Notes: generated by a model from the letters alone, not told the origin. Positions 17,159-25,891 are shown, counted from the stretch's first letter. The stretch is DNA of 64,000 nucleotides from Amycolatopsis deserti (GCF_014653945.1 NZ_BNAU01000002.1:62001-126000), one strand, 5' to 3'. Made by a program: numbers and translations.

Positions 17159-17898
17159 CGATGCTGTCCAGGCTCACCGCCGTCGAGGCGAAACTGTTCC
17201 TGCGCGATCCGGCCGCACCGGTGACGGTGCTCGGCATCCCGGTCGCGCTGCTGCTGGTGTTCGGGCTGATGCCGGGCATGAACCAGCCCAGCGACGAGTT
17301 CGGCGGGCAGGTCCCGCTGTCGGCGTTCATCGCGCCGATGTCGGTCGCGATCCTGCTCGGGATGCTGGCGCTGACCCTGTTCCCGGCCGTCATGGCCGCT
17401 CACCGGGAGAAGGGGGTGCTGCGGCGGCTGTCGGCCAGTCCGGTGCCACCGTCCCGGCTGCTCGTCGCGCAGCTGCTGGTCAACCTGGCGGCCGCGCTGG
17501 TGGTCGTGCTCGTGATCGTGGCCGGCGGCCACCTCGCGCTCGGGGTCGCGCTGCCCGCCAACGCTGGCGGGTTCGTGCTCGTGCTGGTGCTGGGCACGCT
17601 CGCGTTGTTCGGCGTCGGCCTGCTGATCGCCGCCCTCGCCCCGACCGCGCGCACCGCCGGCGGCGTCGGCTCGGCGGTGTTCTTCCCGATGCTCGCACTC
17701 GGCGGGGTGTGGGTGCCGAAGGAGGACCTGCCGCCGGTGCTGCAGGGCCTGGCCGACGTGCTCCCGCTGGGCGCGACGCTGAACGCCCTGCGCGAGACCT
17801 GGACCGGGGGTTCGCCGCAACCCCTGCAGCTGGCCGCGCTGGCGGTGTTCGCGCTGGTCTGCGCGGTGGTGGCGGCGCGGGTGTTCCGGTGGAGCTGA
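17155..17898 (+). CDS. ABC-2 type transporter permease
   Basis: A 247-residue membrane protein with six predicted spans. The characteristic coupling segment MAAHREKGVLRRLSASPVPPSRLLVAQ between the second and third spans identifies an ABC-2 permease of the DrrB class. The ATG overlaps the ATPase stop (ATGA). The pair forms an efflux pump with unknown substrate. A long perfect hairpin downstream separates it from the two-component genes. Confidence 0.9.
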   Translation: MTMLSRLTAVEAKLFLRDPAAPVTVLGIPVALLLVFGLMPGMNQPSDEFGGQVPLSAFIAPMSVAILLGMLALTLFPAVMAAHREKGVLRRLSASPVPPSRLLVAQLLVNLAAALVVVLVIVAGGHLALGVALPANAGGFVLVLVLGTLALFGVGLLIAALAPTARTAGGVGSAVFFPMLALGGVWVPKEDLPPVLQGLADVLPLGATLNALRETWTGGSPQPLQLAALAVFALVCAVVAARVFRWS

Positions 17899-17991
17899 AG
17901 AAGTCGACCGCCATGGGCAACCGATCCGGCGCGGGCCGCGTCACAGAGGCGAAGCTCGCTCGCGTTCGTGTCCACGGCGGCGGGCTGATCC

Positions 17992-18038
17992 TGGTGGCTG
18001 GTCGGCATTCTGCTTGGGGGTATGCCGACCAGCCACCA
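17992..18038. terminator. Very strong hairpin (17-bp perfect stem) after the ABC exporter genes
   Basis: The arms TGGTGGCTGGTCGGCAT and ATGCCGACCAGCCACCA are perfectly complementary over 17 bp with a 13-nt loop. It lies 94 nt after the permease stop and 33 nt before the histidine kinase start. Termination of the exporter transcript is the simplest role. Because it sits just before a regulatory gene, an operator role is also possible. Confidence 0.7.
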
Positions 18039-18070
18039 TTGTTGCCCCGGACCGGGCGGAGCGCCGGATA

Positions 18071-19297
18071 ATGCCTGGCGTGAACCGCCGCTTCTGGTCC
18101 TCCTCGCTCGACTTCGCCATCGGGCCGGGCGGGCCGTTGCCGCAGGCGTGGGACCGCTGGGTGGAGCACCGCCTGGCCTACGTGCTGCTGGCGCTGGCGA
18201 CCCTGATCAGCCACCGGGCCGACGTCCTGCCGCTGGCCGGCGCGGCCCTGGCCTGGCTGCTGGTGACCGGTTTCGCGGTGCCCCGGCGGTGGCGGGCGCA
18301 CGGGGCCGTGCTGGCCGTCTCGTTCGCCGGGACGCTGACGCTGGCCTCGCTGCTGATGTTCCGCGAGACCCTGTTCCTGCTGTTCATGATCAGCTGTTTC
18401 TTCAGCGCGCTGAAGCTGAAGCCGGCGCCGCTGGGCGTGCTGGCGCTGGCCGCGACCTCGCTGATGATCAACACGATCGGCTCCGGCGGGCCGCTGCGGG
18501 CGCTGGCCGACGAGCCGGTGCTGTGGCTGACCATCGTCGCCGTGCAGACCGGGGCGATCTGCGGCGGCACCCTGGTCGGGCGGAAGCTCAGCGAGCAGAA
18601 CGAGGCGCGGCGCGCGGCGCTGGACAAGCTGGAGGCGGCGCTGGCGGAGAACGCGGGTCTGCACCGGCAGCTGCTGGCCCAGGCCCGCGAGGCCGGGGCG
18701 CTGGAGGAGCGGCAGCGGCTCAGCCTGGAGATCCACGACACGCTCGCGCAGGGCTTCACCGGCATCATCACCCAGCTCGAGGCCGCCGAGCAGGACCCCG
18801 CCCAGTGGCGGCGGCGCATGGCCACGGCCACCGCGCTGGCGCGGGAGAACCTCGCCGAGGCGCGCCGGTCGGTGAACGCGCTGCGGCCGGGCCCGCTCGA
18901 CGAGGCCCGGCTGCCCGAGGCCCTGAAGGCGGTGGCGGAGCGGTGGGCGCAGCGGTCCGAGGTGGCGGTCGAGTTCACCGCGACCGGCACGGCGCGCCCG
19001 ATGCACCCGGAGATCGAGGCGACGCTGCTGCGCGTCGCCCAGGAGGCACTGTCCAATGTGGCCAAGCACGCCCGAGCGCGGCGGGTCGGCCTCACGTTGT
19101 CCTACATGGAGGATCAGGTGACGCTCGACGTGCGGGACGACGGGTCCGGGTTCGACCCGGCGCGGCGGGGGGACGGGTTCGGGCTGCCCGGGATGCTGCG
19201 GCGGGTGCAGCGCCTGGCCGGGACGCTCGCGGTGGAGTCCGAACCCGGCGGCGGGACGGCCATCTCGGCCAGCCTGCCCGCGATCGGGGCCGCATGA
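18071..19297 (+). CDS. Two-component sensor histidine kinase (NarL/DesK class)
   Basis: A 408-residue sensor kinase. Five to six membrane spans occupy residues about 35-170 with little extracellular loop, so the sensor is membrane-embedded. The HisKA_3 dimerisation helix carries the phospho-acceptor His in LSLEIHDTLAQGFTGIITQLE, and the ATPase has the N box (AQEALSNVAKHARA) and G box (DVRDDGSGFDP). ATG 18071 is used. A GTG three codons later is possible. It overlaps the response regulator gene by 4 nt, and the adjacent exporter is a plausible target. Confidence 0.93.
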   Translation: MPGVNRRFWSSSLDFAIGPGGPLPQAWDRWVEHRLAYVLLALATLISHRADVLPLAGAALAWLLVTGFAVPRRWRAHGAVLAVSFAGTLTLASLLMFRETLFLLFMISCFFSALKLKPAPLGVLALAATSLMINTIGSGGPLRALADEPVLWLTIVAVQTGAICGGTLVGRKLSEQNEARRAALDKLEAALAENAGLHRQLLAQAREAGALEERQRLSLEIHDTLAQGFTGIITQLEAAEQDPAQWRRRMATATALARENLAEARRSVNALRPGPLDEARLPEALKAVAERWAQRSEVAVEFTATGTARPMHPEIEATLLRVAQEALSNVAKHARARRVGLTLSYMEDQVTLDVRDDGSGFDPARRGDGFGLPGMLRRVQRLAGTLAVESEPGGGTAISASLPAIGAA

Positions 19298-19920
19298 TCA
19301 CCCTGGTGCTGGCCGACGACCACCCGGTGGTGCGGGACGGGCTGCGCGGGATCTTCACCGCCGAGCACGGGTTCGAGGTGCTCGGCGAGGCCGGGGACGG
19401 CGCGGAGGTGGTGGCGCTCGCCGAACGCGTGCGGCCGGACGTCGTGCTGATGGACCTGCGGATGCCGGGCACCGACGGGGTGCACGCGATCGGCGAGCTG
19501 GCGCGGCTGGGCAACCCGGCGCGGGTGCTCGTGCTCACCACCTACGACACCGATTCGGACGTGCTGCCGGCGATCGAGGCCGGCGCGACCGGCTACCTGC
19601 TCAAGGACGCGCCGCGGGAGGAGCTGTTCCGGGCGGTGCGGGCGGCGGCGCGCGGCGAGGCGGTGCTCTCCCCCGCCGTGGCGACCCGGCTGATGGGGCA
19701 GATGCGCGCGCCGGCGCGGGAGGAGCTGAGCCAGCGCGAGATCGAGGTGCTGGCGCTCGTCGCCCGCGGCGGCACGAACAAGGACGCCGCCGCCAAGCTG
19801 TTCATCAGCGAGGCGACGGTGAAGACGCACCTGCTGCACGCGTACGCGAAGCTCGGGGTGAAGGACCGGGCCGCCGCGGTGGCGCTCGCGTTGCGGCGGG
19901 GGCTCATCGACCTCGACTGA
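19294..19920 (+). CDS. LuxR/NarL-family response regulator
   Basis: A 208-residue regulator. The receiver domain has the acidic pair DD at residues 8-9, the phospho-acceptor Asp in VVLMDLRMPG, Thr in VLVLTTYD and Lys in GYLLKDAP. The C-terminal LuxR-type helix-turn-helix reads LSQREIEVLALVARGGTNKDAAAKLFISEATVKTHL. Its ATG overlaps the kinase stop (ATGA), so it is the kinase partner. A strong hairpin follows the stop directly. Confidence 0.95.
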   Translation: MITLVLADDHPVVRDGLRGIFTAEHGFEVLGEAGDGAEVVALAERVRPDVVLMDLRMPGTDGVHAIGELARLGNPARVLVLTTYDTDSDVLPAIEAGATGYLLKDAPREELFRAVRAAARGEAVLSPAVATRLMGQMRAPAREELSQREIEVLALVARGGTNKDAAAKLFISEATVKTHLLHAYAKLGVKDRAAAVALALRRGLIDLD

Positions 19921-19948
19921 GCCGCGGTGGCGGGCGCGCCACCGCGGC
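19921..19948. terminator. Bidirectional hairpin terminator
   Basis: Perfect 11-bp stem GCCGCGGTGGC / GCCACCGCGGC with a 6-nt loop, starting right after the response regulator stop and ending 9 bp before the convergent DUF4097 gene stop. Confidence 0.8.
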
Positions 19949-19957
19949 CCCAGGTCG

Positions 19958-20785
19958 TCAGGCGGCCGCCCGGTGGATGACGATGTCGTCGAGCCGGGTG
20001 CGCGCGTGGACGCTGACCTGGTCGTCGAAGTCGTCCTGCCGCGGCAGGGAGCTGCGCACCGCGCCCTTCGTGCTCTCGGCGTCGATCAAGGCTGCGGTGC
20101 GCTCGCCGATGCCGACCTCGATTCCGCCGGAGGCGTTCGCCAGCTCGGCGACGCCGCGGGTCAGGCGGCCGATCCGGATCGGGCAGTCGCCCGCCTTCGC
20201 GACGACGCTGCCGTCGGCGCGGTCGATGTCGAAACTGCCGCGGGCGCTGCCGAGGTCGACGTCGGAGCGGGCGTGGCCGATCCACACCGTGCCGGTCGAG
20301 CCCTGGTAGCGGACGGCGCCGCCGGCTTCGCCGATGCGCAGGGCGGCCGAGCCGCCGTCGATGTCGGCCGGTCCGGCGATGTGCCCGACGGCGACCGAGC
20401 CGGCGGCGAGGTTGCCGCGCAGGGCGGCGACGTGGTCGAGCTGGACGTGCCCCGAGCCCAGGTTCAGTTCGCAGTCGCCGAACCGGCCCTCGGTGTGCAC
20501 GTCGGTCCAGGTGGTGTGCAGGACGAGGCGGGAGCCGGCGGGCAGCTCGACGGTGATGGCGACCGAGCCGTCCTTGTCGCCGGGCTTGCGGGTCTTGACG
20601 GACAGTTCGCCGTCGGCAAAGGCGACTTCGGTGCGCTCGGCGACCTTGACGTGGGCCTTGTTCGTGGGGTCGAGTGGCTCGACGCGGACCACAGTGTGCG
20701 GCTGTTCGCTGGTGGTGATCCGGATGCGGGCGCCGGCGGTGATCAGGCCGGCGGTGATGGGGGCGGGGGTGGCGAAGGTGGTCAT
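19958..20785 (-). CDS. DUF4097-family beta-strand protein
   Basis: A 275-residue protein made of repeated short beta-strand turns (for example GNLAAGSVAVGHIAGPADIDGGSAALRIGEAGGAV), the right-handed beta-helix-like DUF4097 pattern also annotated as an adhesin-like domain. There is no signal peptide and no membrane span, so the protein is probably cytoplasmic. Two cysteines are present. Function is unknown. Such genes often sit beside PadR or anti-sigma-type regulators, but none is adjacent here. An inverted repeat lies 48 bp upstream of the start. Confidence 0.82.
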   Translation of the reverse strand: MTTFATPAPITAGLITAGARIRITTSEQPHTVVRVEPLDPTNKAHVKVAERTEVAFADGELSVKTRKPGDKDGSVAITVELPAGSRLVLHTTWTDVHTEGRFGDCELNLGSGHVQLDHVAALRGNLAAGSVAVGHIAGPADIDGGSAALRIGEAGGAVRYQGSTGTVWIGHARSDVDLGSARGSFDIDRADGSVVAKAGDCPIRIGRLTRGVAELANASGGIEVGIGERTAALIDAESTKGAVRSSLPRQDDFDDQVSVHARTRLDDIVIHRAAA

Positions 20786-20832
20786 CGGGGGCTCCTCGTG
20801 CGGTTCGTTGTGATGACCTTCGCCGCCGGGAC

Positions 20833-20848
20833 TGACACCGGGCTGTCA
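20833..20848. promoter_or_regulatory. Inverted repeat in the DUF4097 gene promoter region
   Basis: TGACA-N6-TGTCA forms a perfect 5-bp inverted repeat, and a third TGACAC follows at 20855-20860. The position upstream of the DUF4097 start suggests an operator. The regulator is unknown. The rest of 20786-20991 shows nothing further. Confidence 0.4.
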
Positions 20849-20991
20849 CGCCCCTGACACGCCGCGAGGTGAACCAGCCTGGGCGGGCGCCGGCGCCGAG
20901 TGAACCCGTCAGGGTGGGGCGGCGATCAAGCACACGCCCGAGCCCGAGTGGGCAACGCAGCCCCAACGAGGCCCCAACCCAGGGCGCTCCC

Positions 20992-22173
20992 TCAGGTGGA
21001 CCAACCCGTGCGCTCCGCCCACTGCTCGGCTCGCTGGAAGGCCGCGTTCACCCAGTGCTGCTTCTCCCCCGTGTAGGCCTCCACCGAAGGGTCCGTCGCG
21101 TGGTGGTCAGCCAGCTTGGCCTTCACCGTGGCGTACGCGTCGCGCTCGTCGGGGTTCGCCCGCAGCCACGCGGCGAACAACAGCGCCAGCCGCCAGGCCG
21201 GGGTGGCCGTGCTGCGCACGTGCACGTTCACCGCCCGGCCCGGGTCGGCTCCGTAGTGGAAGCGCTTGGCCCACCGGTCACCGCTCCCACCGTCGTCCCA
21301 CCACTCGCCCTCCGCGCGGACGAACCCGGCGTCGGACAGCGCGTCGGCGAACTCGTCGGCCTGCTCGAGCGTCGAGACGGTCACCTGCAGGTCCAGCACG
21401 TCCTTCGCGGGCAGCCCGGGCACCGACGTCGAGCCGATGTGGTCCACCCGCAACGCCCGCCCCGCGGTCAGCAACCGCAGCCGGGCCAGCGCCCGCGCCG
21501 CCTGGGCCGGCCACGTCTCGTCGTAGGGCACCAGCTCCGGCGGCATCGGCGGACGCGACCGGCGCAGCCGCACGTTCTCCTCGAACGGCACCAGCCGCTC
21601 CCGCCACAACCGGTCCACCTCGGACAACACGGCCTCGGCCGGACCGGAGTTGTCCAGCCAGACATCCGCCACCGCGCGGCGCTGCTCGTCACTGGCCTGC
21701 GCCTTGATCCGGGCGCGCGCGTCCTCCTCGGACATCCCGCGCAGCTCCGTCAGCCGCCGCACGCGCGTCTCCACCGGCGCGTCCACGATCACCACCAGGT
21801 GGTAGCTCGGCGCGTACCCGCCCTCGACCAGCAGCGGCACGTCGTGCAGCACGATCCCGTCCGCGGGCACCCGCGCCATCCGCTCGGCGGTGCGCGCGCC
21901 GATCAACGGGTGCAGGATCCCGTTCAGCCGTCGGCGGGAGTCCTCGTCCGCGAACGCCTTCGCCGCCAGCGCCGGCCGGTTCAGCCCGCCGTCCTCGCCC
22001 AGGACGTCGGCGCCGAAGGCCTCGACCACCTTCGCCAGCCCCTCGGTGCCCGGTTCGACCACCTCGCGCGCGATCGCGTCGGCGTCGATGTGCACCGCGC
22101 CGTGCTCCACGAGCCGCGCCGCGACGGTCGACTTCCCCGCCCCGATTCCTCCGGACAACCCCACCCGCAGCAT
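20992..22173 (-). CDS. coaE: Dephospho-CoA kinase fused to a GrpB/UPF0157 domain
   Basis: A 393-residue fusion. Residues 1-200 are dephospho-CoA kinase, the last step of coenzyme A synthesis, with P-loop GLSGGIGAGKS at 5-15, the DADAIAREVVEPG substrate motif and a lid containing the RRLTELRGMSEEDARARI region. Residues about 215-393 are a GrpB/UPF0157 nucleotidyltransferase-like domain (VPYDETWPAQAARALARL, DHIGSTSVPGLPAKDVLDLQV). The fusion is standard in actinobacteria, as in M. tuberculosis Rv1631. ATG 22173 is chosen, giving MLRVGLSGG. The 5' extension to 22317 is not coding. Confidence 0.96.
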   Translation of the reverse strand: MLRVGLSGGIGAGKSTVAARLVEHGAVHIDADAIAREVVEPGTEGLAKVVEAFGADVLGEDGGLNRPALAAKAFADEDSRRRLNGILHPLIGARTAERMARVPADGIVLHDVPLLVEGGYAPSYHLVVIVDAPVETRVRRLTELRGMSEEDARARIKAQASDEQRRAVADVWLDNSGPAEAVLSEVDRLWRERLVPFEENVRLRRSRPPMPPELVPYDETWPAQAARALARLRLLTAGRALRVDHIGSTSVPGLPAKDVLDLQVTVSTLEQADEFADALSDAGFVRAEGEWWDDGGSGDRWAKRFHYGADPGRAVNVHVRSTATPAWRLALLFAAWLRANPDERDAYATVKAKLADHHATDPSVEAYTGEKQHWVNAAFQRAEQWAERTGWST

Positions 22174-22328
22174 GGTTGGCATTAGACCAGACGCCACGAT
22201 CGGGTGGTCTTTACTCCCTGATCGGTCTGTAATCGGAACGAGATGGGTGACACGCCGCGTCGCTACTACGCTTCGGGCCTCTCGTTGCGTACGGTGCGCG
22301 GCGGGAAGGTCGCCCACACGGAGGAACG

Positions 22329-22541
22329 ATGCCGCGGAGCAAGCACACCGGAAGGCACCGGCTCGGCACGCCGGGTCTGGTGCACTGCGTCATGCATCGC
22401 CCCGTGGCACTGGCGCTGGAGGAGTACCGGCGCACCTGGCTGACCGCCCTGCTGGTCCCGGCCAAGCACAGCCTCGCCGGCCTCAAGCGCCGCGCCCGCA
22501 CGGCCGCCCTCGAACGCGCCTGGGCGCCCGCGACCACCTGA
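22329..22541 (+). CDS. Small basic hypothetical protein
   Basis: A 70-residue protein that I do not recognise, rich in Arg and Lys (about 15) with one short hydrophobic stretch. The ATG has a full GGAGGA ribosome site a few bases upstream, which is the main reason to call it. It is divergent from coaE by 155 bp and convergent with the secreted protease gene, with a strong hairpin between. It could be a nucleic-acid-binding or membrane-surface peptide, which is speculation. Confidence 0.5.
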   Translation: MPRSKHTGRHRLGTPGLVHCVMHRPVALALEEYRRTWLTALLVPAKHSLAGLKRRARTAALERAWAPATT

Positions 22542-22556
22542 CCCCGGACACCACGA

Positions 22557-22583
22557 GGCCCCCGCCCGGAGGCGACGGGGGCC
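22557..22583. terminator. Bidirectional hairpin terminator
   Basis: 8-bp stem GGCCCCCG / CGGGGGCC with a 11-nt loop, extendable by ACGA/TCGT on the outside, between the small basic protein gene and the protease gene. Confidence 0.7.
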
Positions 22584-22597
22584 GGTCGTCGTGCCGG

Positions 22598-23713
22598 TCA
22601 GCCGGTGACCAGCGTGAGCCCGTAGGCGGACAGGATCTCGTTCACCGGCTGGAAATAGGTGGTCCCGCCGCTGCGGCAGTCGCCGGACCCGCCGGAGGTC
22701 ACGCCCTGCGCCTGGCTGCCGCTGACCCACGAGCCGCCCGAGTCGCCCGGCTCGGCGCACGCGCTGGTCTTGGTCAGGCCGGACACCGAACCCTCGGCGT
22801 AGTTGACGGTCTGGTTGGTGGCCTGGATGGTGCCGCAGTGCCAGCCGGTCGTCGACCCGGAGCGGCACACCGACGAGCCGACCGGGGCCGCGGTGTGCCC
22901 GGTGACCGTGACGTCCCCGTTGCCGTAACCGTCCACAATGGGCGAAGGCGTCCAGGACGAGGTGGTGCGGACGTAGCTGTAGTCGTTGCCGGGGAACGAC
23001 GAGCCCTGGAACGCGCCCATCGCCGAGCCGTCCGGCGCGCTCACCGAGTCGCCCGCGCCGCCGCAGTGCCCGGCCGAGACGAACCCGCCCCGCACCGAGA
23101 ACCCGATGGAGCAGCGGGCGGAACCGTTGATGTAGTAGGCGTCGCCGCCGACGATGTCCCCGGCGAACAGCCGCGGCACGCTGGTGGTCTCCTCGACCTG
23201 CACCGGGCCGGCGGCGCGGGCGCGGTCGAGGAAGCCCGACACCTCGGGGCTCTGGGCGCCGCGCACCACGGTCACCACCACGCGGTTGGCCCGCTCGTCG
23301 ACGTACCAGCCGGTCACCTCGCGCGGCGCGGTGAGCCTGTCGAGGCTCGCCTTGGTGGCGTCCAGCGCCGACTCGGTGTGGGCGACCAGGGCGGTGTCGG
23401 CGCCGGTGGCCTCGACGGCGTCCGCGCGGGCGGCGTCGGTGATGCCGACGACCAGCCTGCCGGAAGCGGCGTCGTACCAGGCGCCGCCGAACGCCGGGCC
23501 GGCCGCGGCCCGCGCGGCGGGGGCGATGCTCGCGGCGGTGGCCTCCTGGGTCAGCCGGGTGCCGGCCTGCTCGGCGGTGAGCCCGAGGTCGCGCTGCATC
23601 GCCCCGAGCAGCGGCGAGGCGGGCGCGGCCGCGGCGACGGGCATCGTGCCGGCGAGCACGGAGCCGACGGCCAGCGCGGTGAGGCCGAGCGTCCGGAGGG
23701 GTGATCGCTTCAT
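22598..23713 (-). CDS. Secreted streptogrisin-type serine protease (S1 family) with prodomain
   Basis: A 371-residue preproprotease. The signal peptide is residues 1 to about 30 (MKRSPLRTLGLTALAVGSVL then an AAAAPA cleavage region). An alpha-lytic-type prodomain spans about 31-185, followed by a chymotrypsin-fold domain. The triad is visible as His in SAGHCG, Asp in GNDYSYVR and Ser in EPGDSGGSW. Three cysteine pairs are likely (CSIGF/HCGG, CRSG/HCGT, CAEPG/CRSG), typical of SGPA/SGPB. A GAAGGAAGG ribosome site precedes the ATG. Exported by Sec, self-processing, and probably a broad-specificity extracellular protease. Confidence 0.95.
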   Translation of the reverse strand: MKRSPLRTLGLTALAVGSVLAGTMPVAAAAPASPLLGAMQRDLGLTAEQAGTRLTQEATAASIAPAARAAAGPAFGGAWYDAASGRLVVGITDAARADAVEATGADTALVAHTESALDATKASLDRLTAPREVTGWYVDERANRVVVTVVRGAQSPEVSGFLDRARAAGPVQVEETTSVPRLFAGDIVGGDAYYINGSARCSIGFSVRGGFVSAGHCGGAGDSVSAPDGSAMGAFQGSSFPGNDYSYVRTTSSWTPSPIVDGYGNGDVTVTGHTAAPVGSSVCRSGSTTGWHCGTIQATNQTVNYAEGSVSGLTKTSACAEPGDSGGSWVSGSQAQGVTSGGSGDCRSGGTTYFQPVNEILSAYGLTLVTG

Positions 23714-23832
23714 GGGGTGCCTTCCTTCGCTACCGGAGGGGACACGCGCAGTCTGCTGCCCGTCCGGACACTTCACACCCGCCGGAAGTAGGGTTGGGAA
23801 TTTTCTCCCCCTGGTGGGCCAGTTCGACCGGA

Positions 23833-24006
23833 CTAGCCGGAATACCGCCGCGCCAGGTCCCGGAGCCGGTGCGCGGCCTGGCCGGACATCGGCGCGCCGG
23901 CCGCGTCGCCGAGGTGCTCGATCTGCTCGGCGAGGCGCCGGTGTTCGCGGTGGGCGTGCTCGCGGCAGGGCAGGCAGGGGACACTTTCCGGGCGGGTGGA
24001 GGTCAT
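23833..24006 (-). CDS. Small CxxC hypothetical protein
   Basis: A 57-residue open frame starting at ATG 24006 with CLPC followed by an EHAHREHRR stretch (two His close to the cysteines), which could bind zinc. The remainder is helical (LAEQIEHLGDA, QAAHRLRDLARRY). No ribosome site is evident and I do not recognise it, so it may not be expressed. It lies between the secreted protease and the LCP gene on the same strand. Confidence 0.38.
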   Translation of the reverse strand: MTSTRPESVPCLPCREHAHREHRRLAEQIEHLGDAAGAPMSGQAAHRLRDLARRYSG

Positions 24007-24104
24007 CGCGCGGGGCACGCGCGCCGAGGCGACCAGGCCGCGCTGCGCGGGGGCCGGCGTGCGCGACGCCCCGTTCGACGTGGATGTGCGGGGCGGCCAT
24101 CGCG

Positions 24105-25334
24105 TCAGTTCACGCAGCCAGACAGGTCCGTGCTGGGCGTCTGCGACACGGTGGCCGACGGGTTCCTGGTGGGGGCGCCCGCCGTCTCCGCGGCCTGCTT
24201 CGCCGCGCTCGTCGGTGTCGACGAGGTGCTGGTGGACGGCGCCGAGCGGCCGAGCAGGGCGTCGATGAAGTCGCGCACCTGCACCGGGTCGACCTTGACC
24301 GCGTCGCCGTCGTAGGGGGTCGCCAGGCTCAGGCTCTGCACCGGGATCGTGGCGAACGTGATCGCCCCCGCGCTCAGGCTGTGCATCTGCTCGGCGAAGG
24401 TCAGCACGTCCCAGCCCTGGTCGATCACCACCGACTGCTGCACCGCGTCGATGAGCGCGGACAGCCTGACCGGGTTGGCGAGCGTCCCGGCGCCGAGCAC
24501 CACCTGGGCCATCCCGGACAAGAACGCCTGCTGGCGCGCGATCCGGCCCAGGTCGCCGTCCGGCAGGCCGTGCCGCTGCCGCACGAACGCCAGCGCCTGC
24601 GCCCCGGACAGGGTCTGCTCCCCCGCCGGGAAGTTCGCGCCCGAGTAGCTGTCGTGCACCGGCTCCTTCAGGCACACCGGCACCCCGCCGACGGCGTTGC
24701 TGAGCGCGAAGAACCCGGCCAGGTTCACCGCCGCGTAGTGGTTGATCGTCAGGCCGGTGAAGTCCTCGACCGTCTCTATCGCCGTCCGCGCGCCCGCCGC
24801 CGACGCCGCGCGCTCCAGCGCGGCCCCGGTCAGGCCCTGCTCGCGCAGCGTGTCCAGCGCCGCCTGCTTGCCGTAGGTGTACGCCGAGTTGATCTTGTGC
24901 TTGCCGTGGCCGCCGGCGATCTGGACGTAGGAGTCGCGCGGGATCGAGATGGCCGTCGCGGACCCGCCGCCGGCCTGGATGTGCACCACGATCATCGTGT
25001 CGGTGGTGTCGCCGCCGTCCTCGGCGTCCCCGGCGTGCAACTGGTCGAGCACGTTCTGCGGCAGCGGGTTGCCCTGCACGTCGGTGCGCGAGTCGAGGCC
25101 GACCAGCAGGATGTTCTGGTCCACCGACAGGCTGGCCCGGCCGCTGGGCACCTGGGCGGACGGCGCGATCACGTCCGCGGTGGCGAGTCCGGTGTCCAGC
25201 CGGGACAGCTGGGTCCAGGCGTAGCCGGTGCCGCCGAGCACGAGCAGCGACGCCAGTCCCACCGCGGTGTACGCCACGGGGCGCCAGCGTTGACCCCGCG
25301 CGGGGGCGGTGGTCACTCCCCGTCTGCGCAGCAC
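24105..25334 (-). CDS. LytR-CpsA-Psr (LCP) family cell-wall glycopolymer ligase
   Basis: A 409-residue protein with a short basic cytoplasmic tail, one membrane span (residues about 20-45) and a large extracellular LCP domain. Visible LCP signatures are NILLVGLDSR, GDTTDTMIVVHI, AISIPRDSYVQI, a HKINSAY segment and FVRQRHGLPDGDLGRIARQQAFL, which hold the conserved Arg and Asp residues that bind the polyprenyl pyrophosphate substrate. LCP enzymes attach arabinogalactan or teichoic-type polymers to peptidoglycan. A Ser/Thr-rich C-terminal tail follows. GTG 25334 is chosen because GAAGGGAAA lies upstream. An in-frame GTG at 25373 is less likely. Confidence 0.93.
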   Translation of the reverse strand: MLRRRGVTTAPARGQRWRPVAYTAVGLASLLVLGGTGYAWTQLSRLDTGLATADVIAPSAQVPSGRASLSVDQNILLVGLDSRTDVQGNPLPQNVLDQLHAGDAEDGGDTTDTMIVVHIQAGGGSATAISIPRDSYVQIAGGHGKHKINSAYTYGKQAALDTLREQGLTGAALERAASAAGARTAIETVEDFTGLTINHYAAVNLAGFFALSNAVGGVPVCLKEPVHDSYSGANFPAGEQTLSGAQALAFVRQRHGLPDGDLGRIARQQAFLSGMAQVVLGAGTLANPVRLSALIDAVQQSVVIDQGWDVLTFAEQMHSLSAGAITFATIPVQSLSLATPYDGDAVKVDPVQVRDFIDALLGRSAPSTSTSSTPTSAAKQAAETAGAPTRNPSATVSQTPSTDLSGCVN

Positions 25335-25445
25335 CCCGGTTTCCCTTCGGATTTCACTCGATCCAGCTAACACCAGGATCCACGAGAAATCTGACAGTTT
25401 GCTGTGAAATCACCGGCCGCGGCCGGTGAACTTCTGGCCACGACA

Positions 25446-25474
25446 AAAGCCGCCCCGGCGTGCGGGGCGGCTTT
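25446..25474. terminator. Hairpin terminator with A and T flanks
   Basis: Perfect 11-bp stem AAAGCCGCCCC / GGGGCGGCTTT with a 7-nt loop. The AAA and TTT arms make it function-ready in both directions. It separates the small CPRC protein gene from the LCP gene. The rest of 25335-25607 shows nothing else. Confidence 0.8.
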
Positions 25475-25607
25475 CGCGTGGAGTTGGAGTGAGCGCGGCG
25501 GGGTGCCGGAGTTTGCGGGCAGGCTGGGCACGACCCGCCGCGCTCGACCGGCCGGCACGCGAGGGGGAGGGCGGCGCCGGACGGCTGGACTGTGGTGGGA
25601 CCGGGGG

Positions 25608-25778
25608 TCAGGAAGCCGTCGAGGTGGCCCCGGCCGACTGCGCGAGCGCCCAGGACGGCGGACCGCACTGCGGCCGCCAGGTGCCCAGGTGCACCCACTG
25701 CCGTCCCCAGCTGTATCCGGCGAGCACCACCTGGCGGTGGCACCGCGGGCAGGGCTGCGGCGGCGAATCGACCTTCAT
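25608..25778 (-). CDS. Small zinc-ribbon-like CPRC protein
   Basis: A 56-residue protein reading MKVDSPPQPCPRCHRQVVLAG and on through YSWGRQWVHLGTWRPQCG. The CPRC knuckle, the following His and a later Cys suggest a single zinc site. A good ribosome site (GGAAGGGG) precedes the ATG and a terminator hairpin follows, so I consider it a real gene. The function is unknown. Aromatic residues around the second half suggest a compact fold. Confidence 0.6.
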   Translation of the reverse strand: MKVDSPPQPCPRCHRQVVLAGYSWGRQWVHLGTWRPQCGPPSWALAQSAGATSTAS

Positions 25779-25867
25779 GACCACCCCTTCCGGTGTTCTC
25801 GGCTCCGGTCGCGAATACCAGAGTGCCTCGGATCGGGGGCCGGGGAACCGGGAGTCCTACGCATCTG

Positions 25868-25891
25868 GGTACGTAGACCGGGCTACGTACC
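25868..25891. terminator. Inverted repeat over the stop of the LuxR-type ATPase gene
   Basis: Perfect 9-bp arms GGTACGTAG / CTACGTACC with a 6-nt loop, overlapping the TAG stop at 25883-25885. A terminator is the likely role, although the low GC content for this genome is unusual. Confidence 0.5.
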
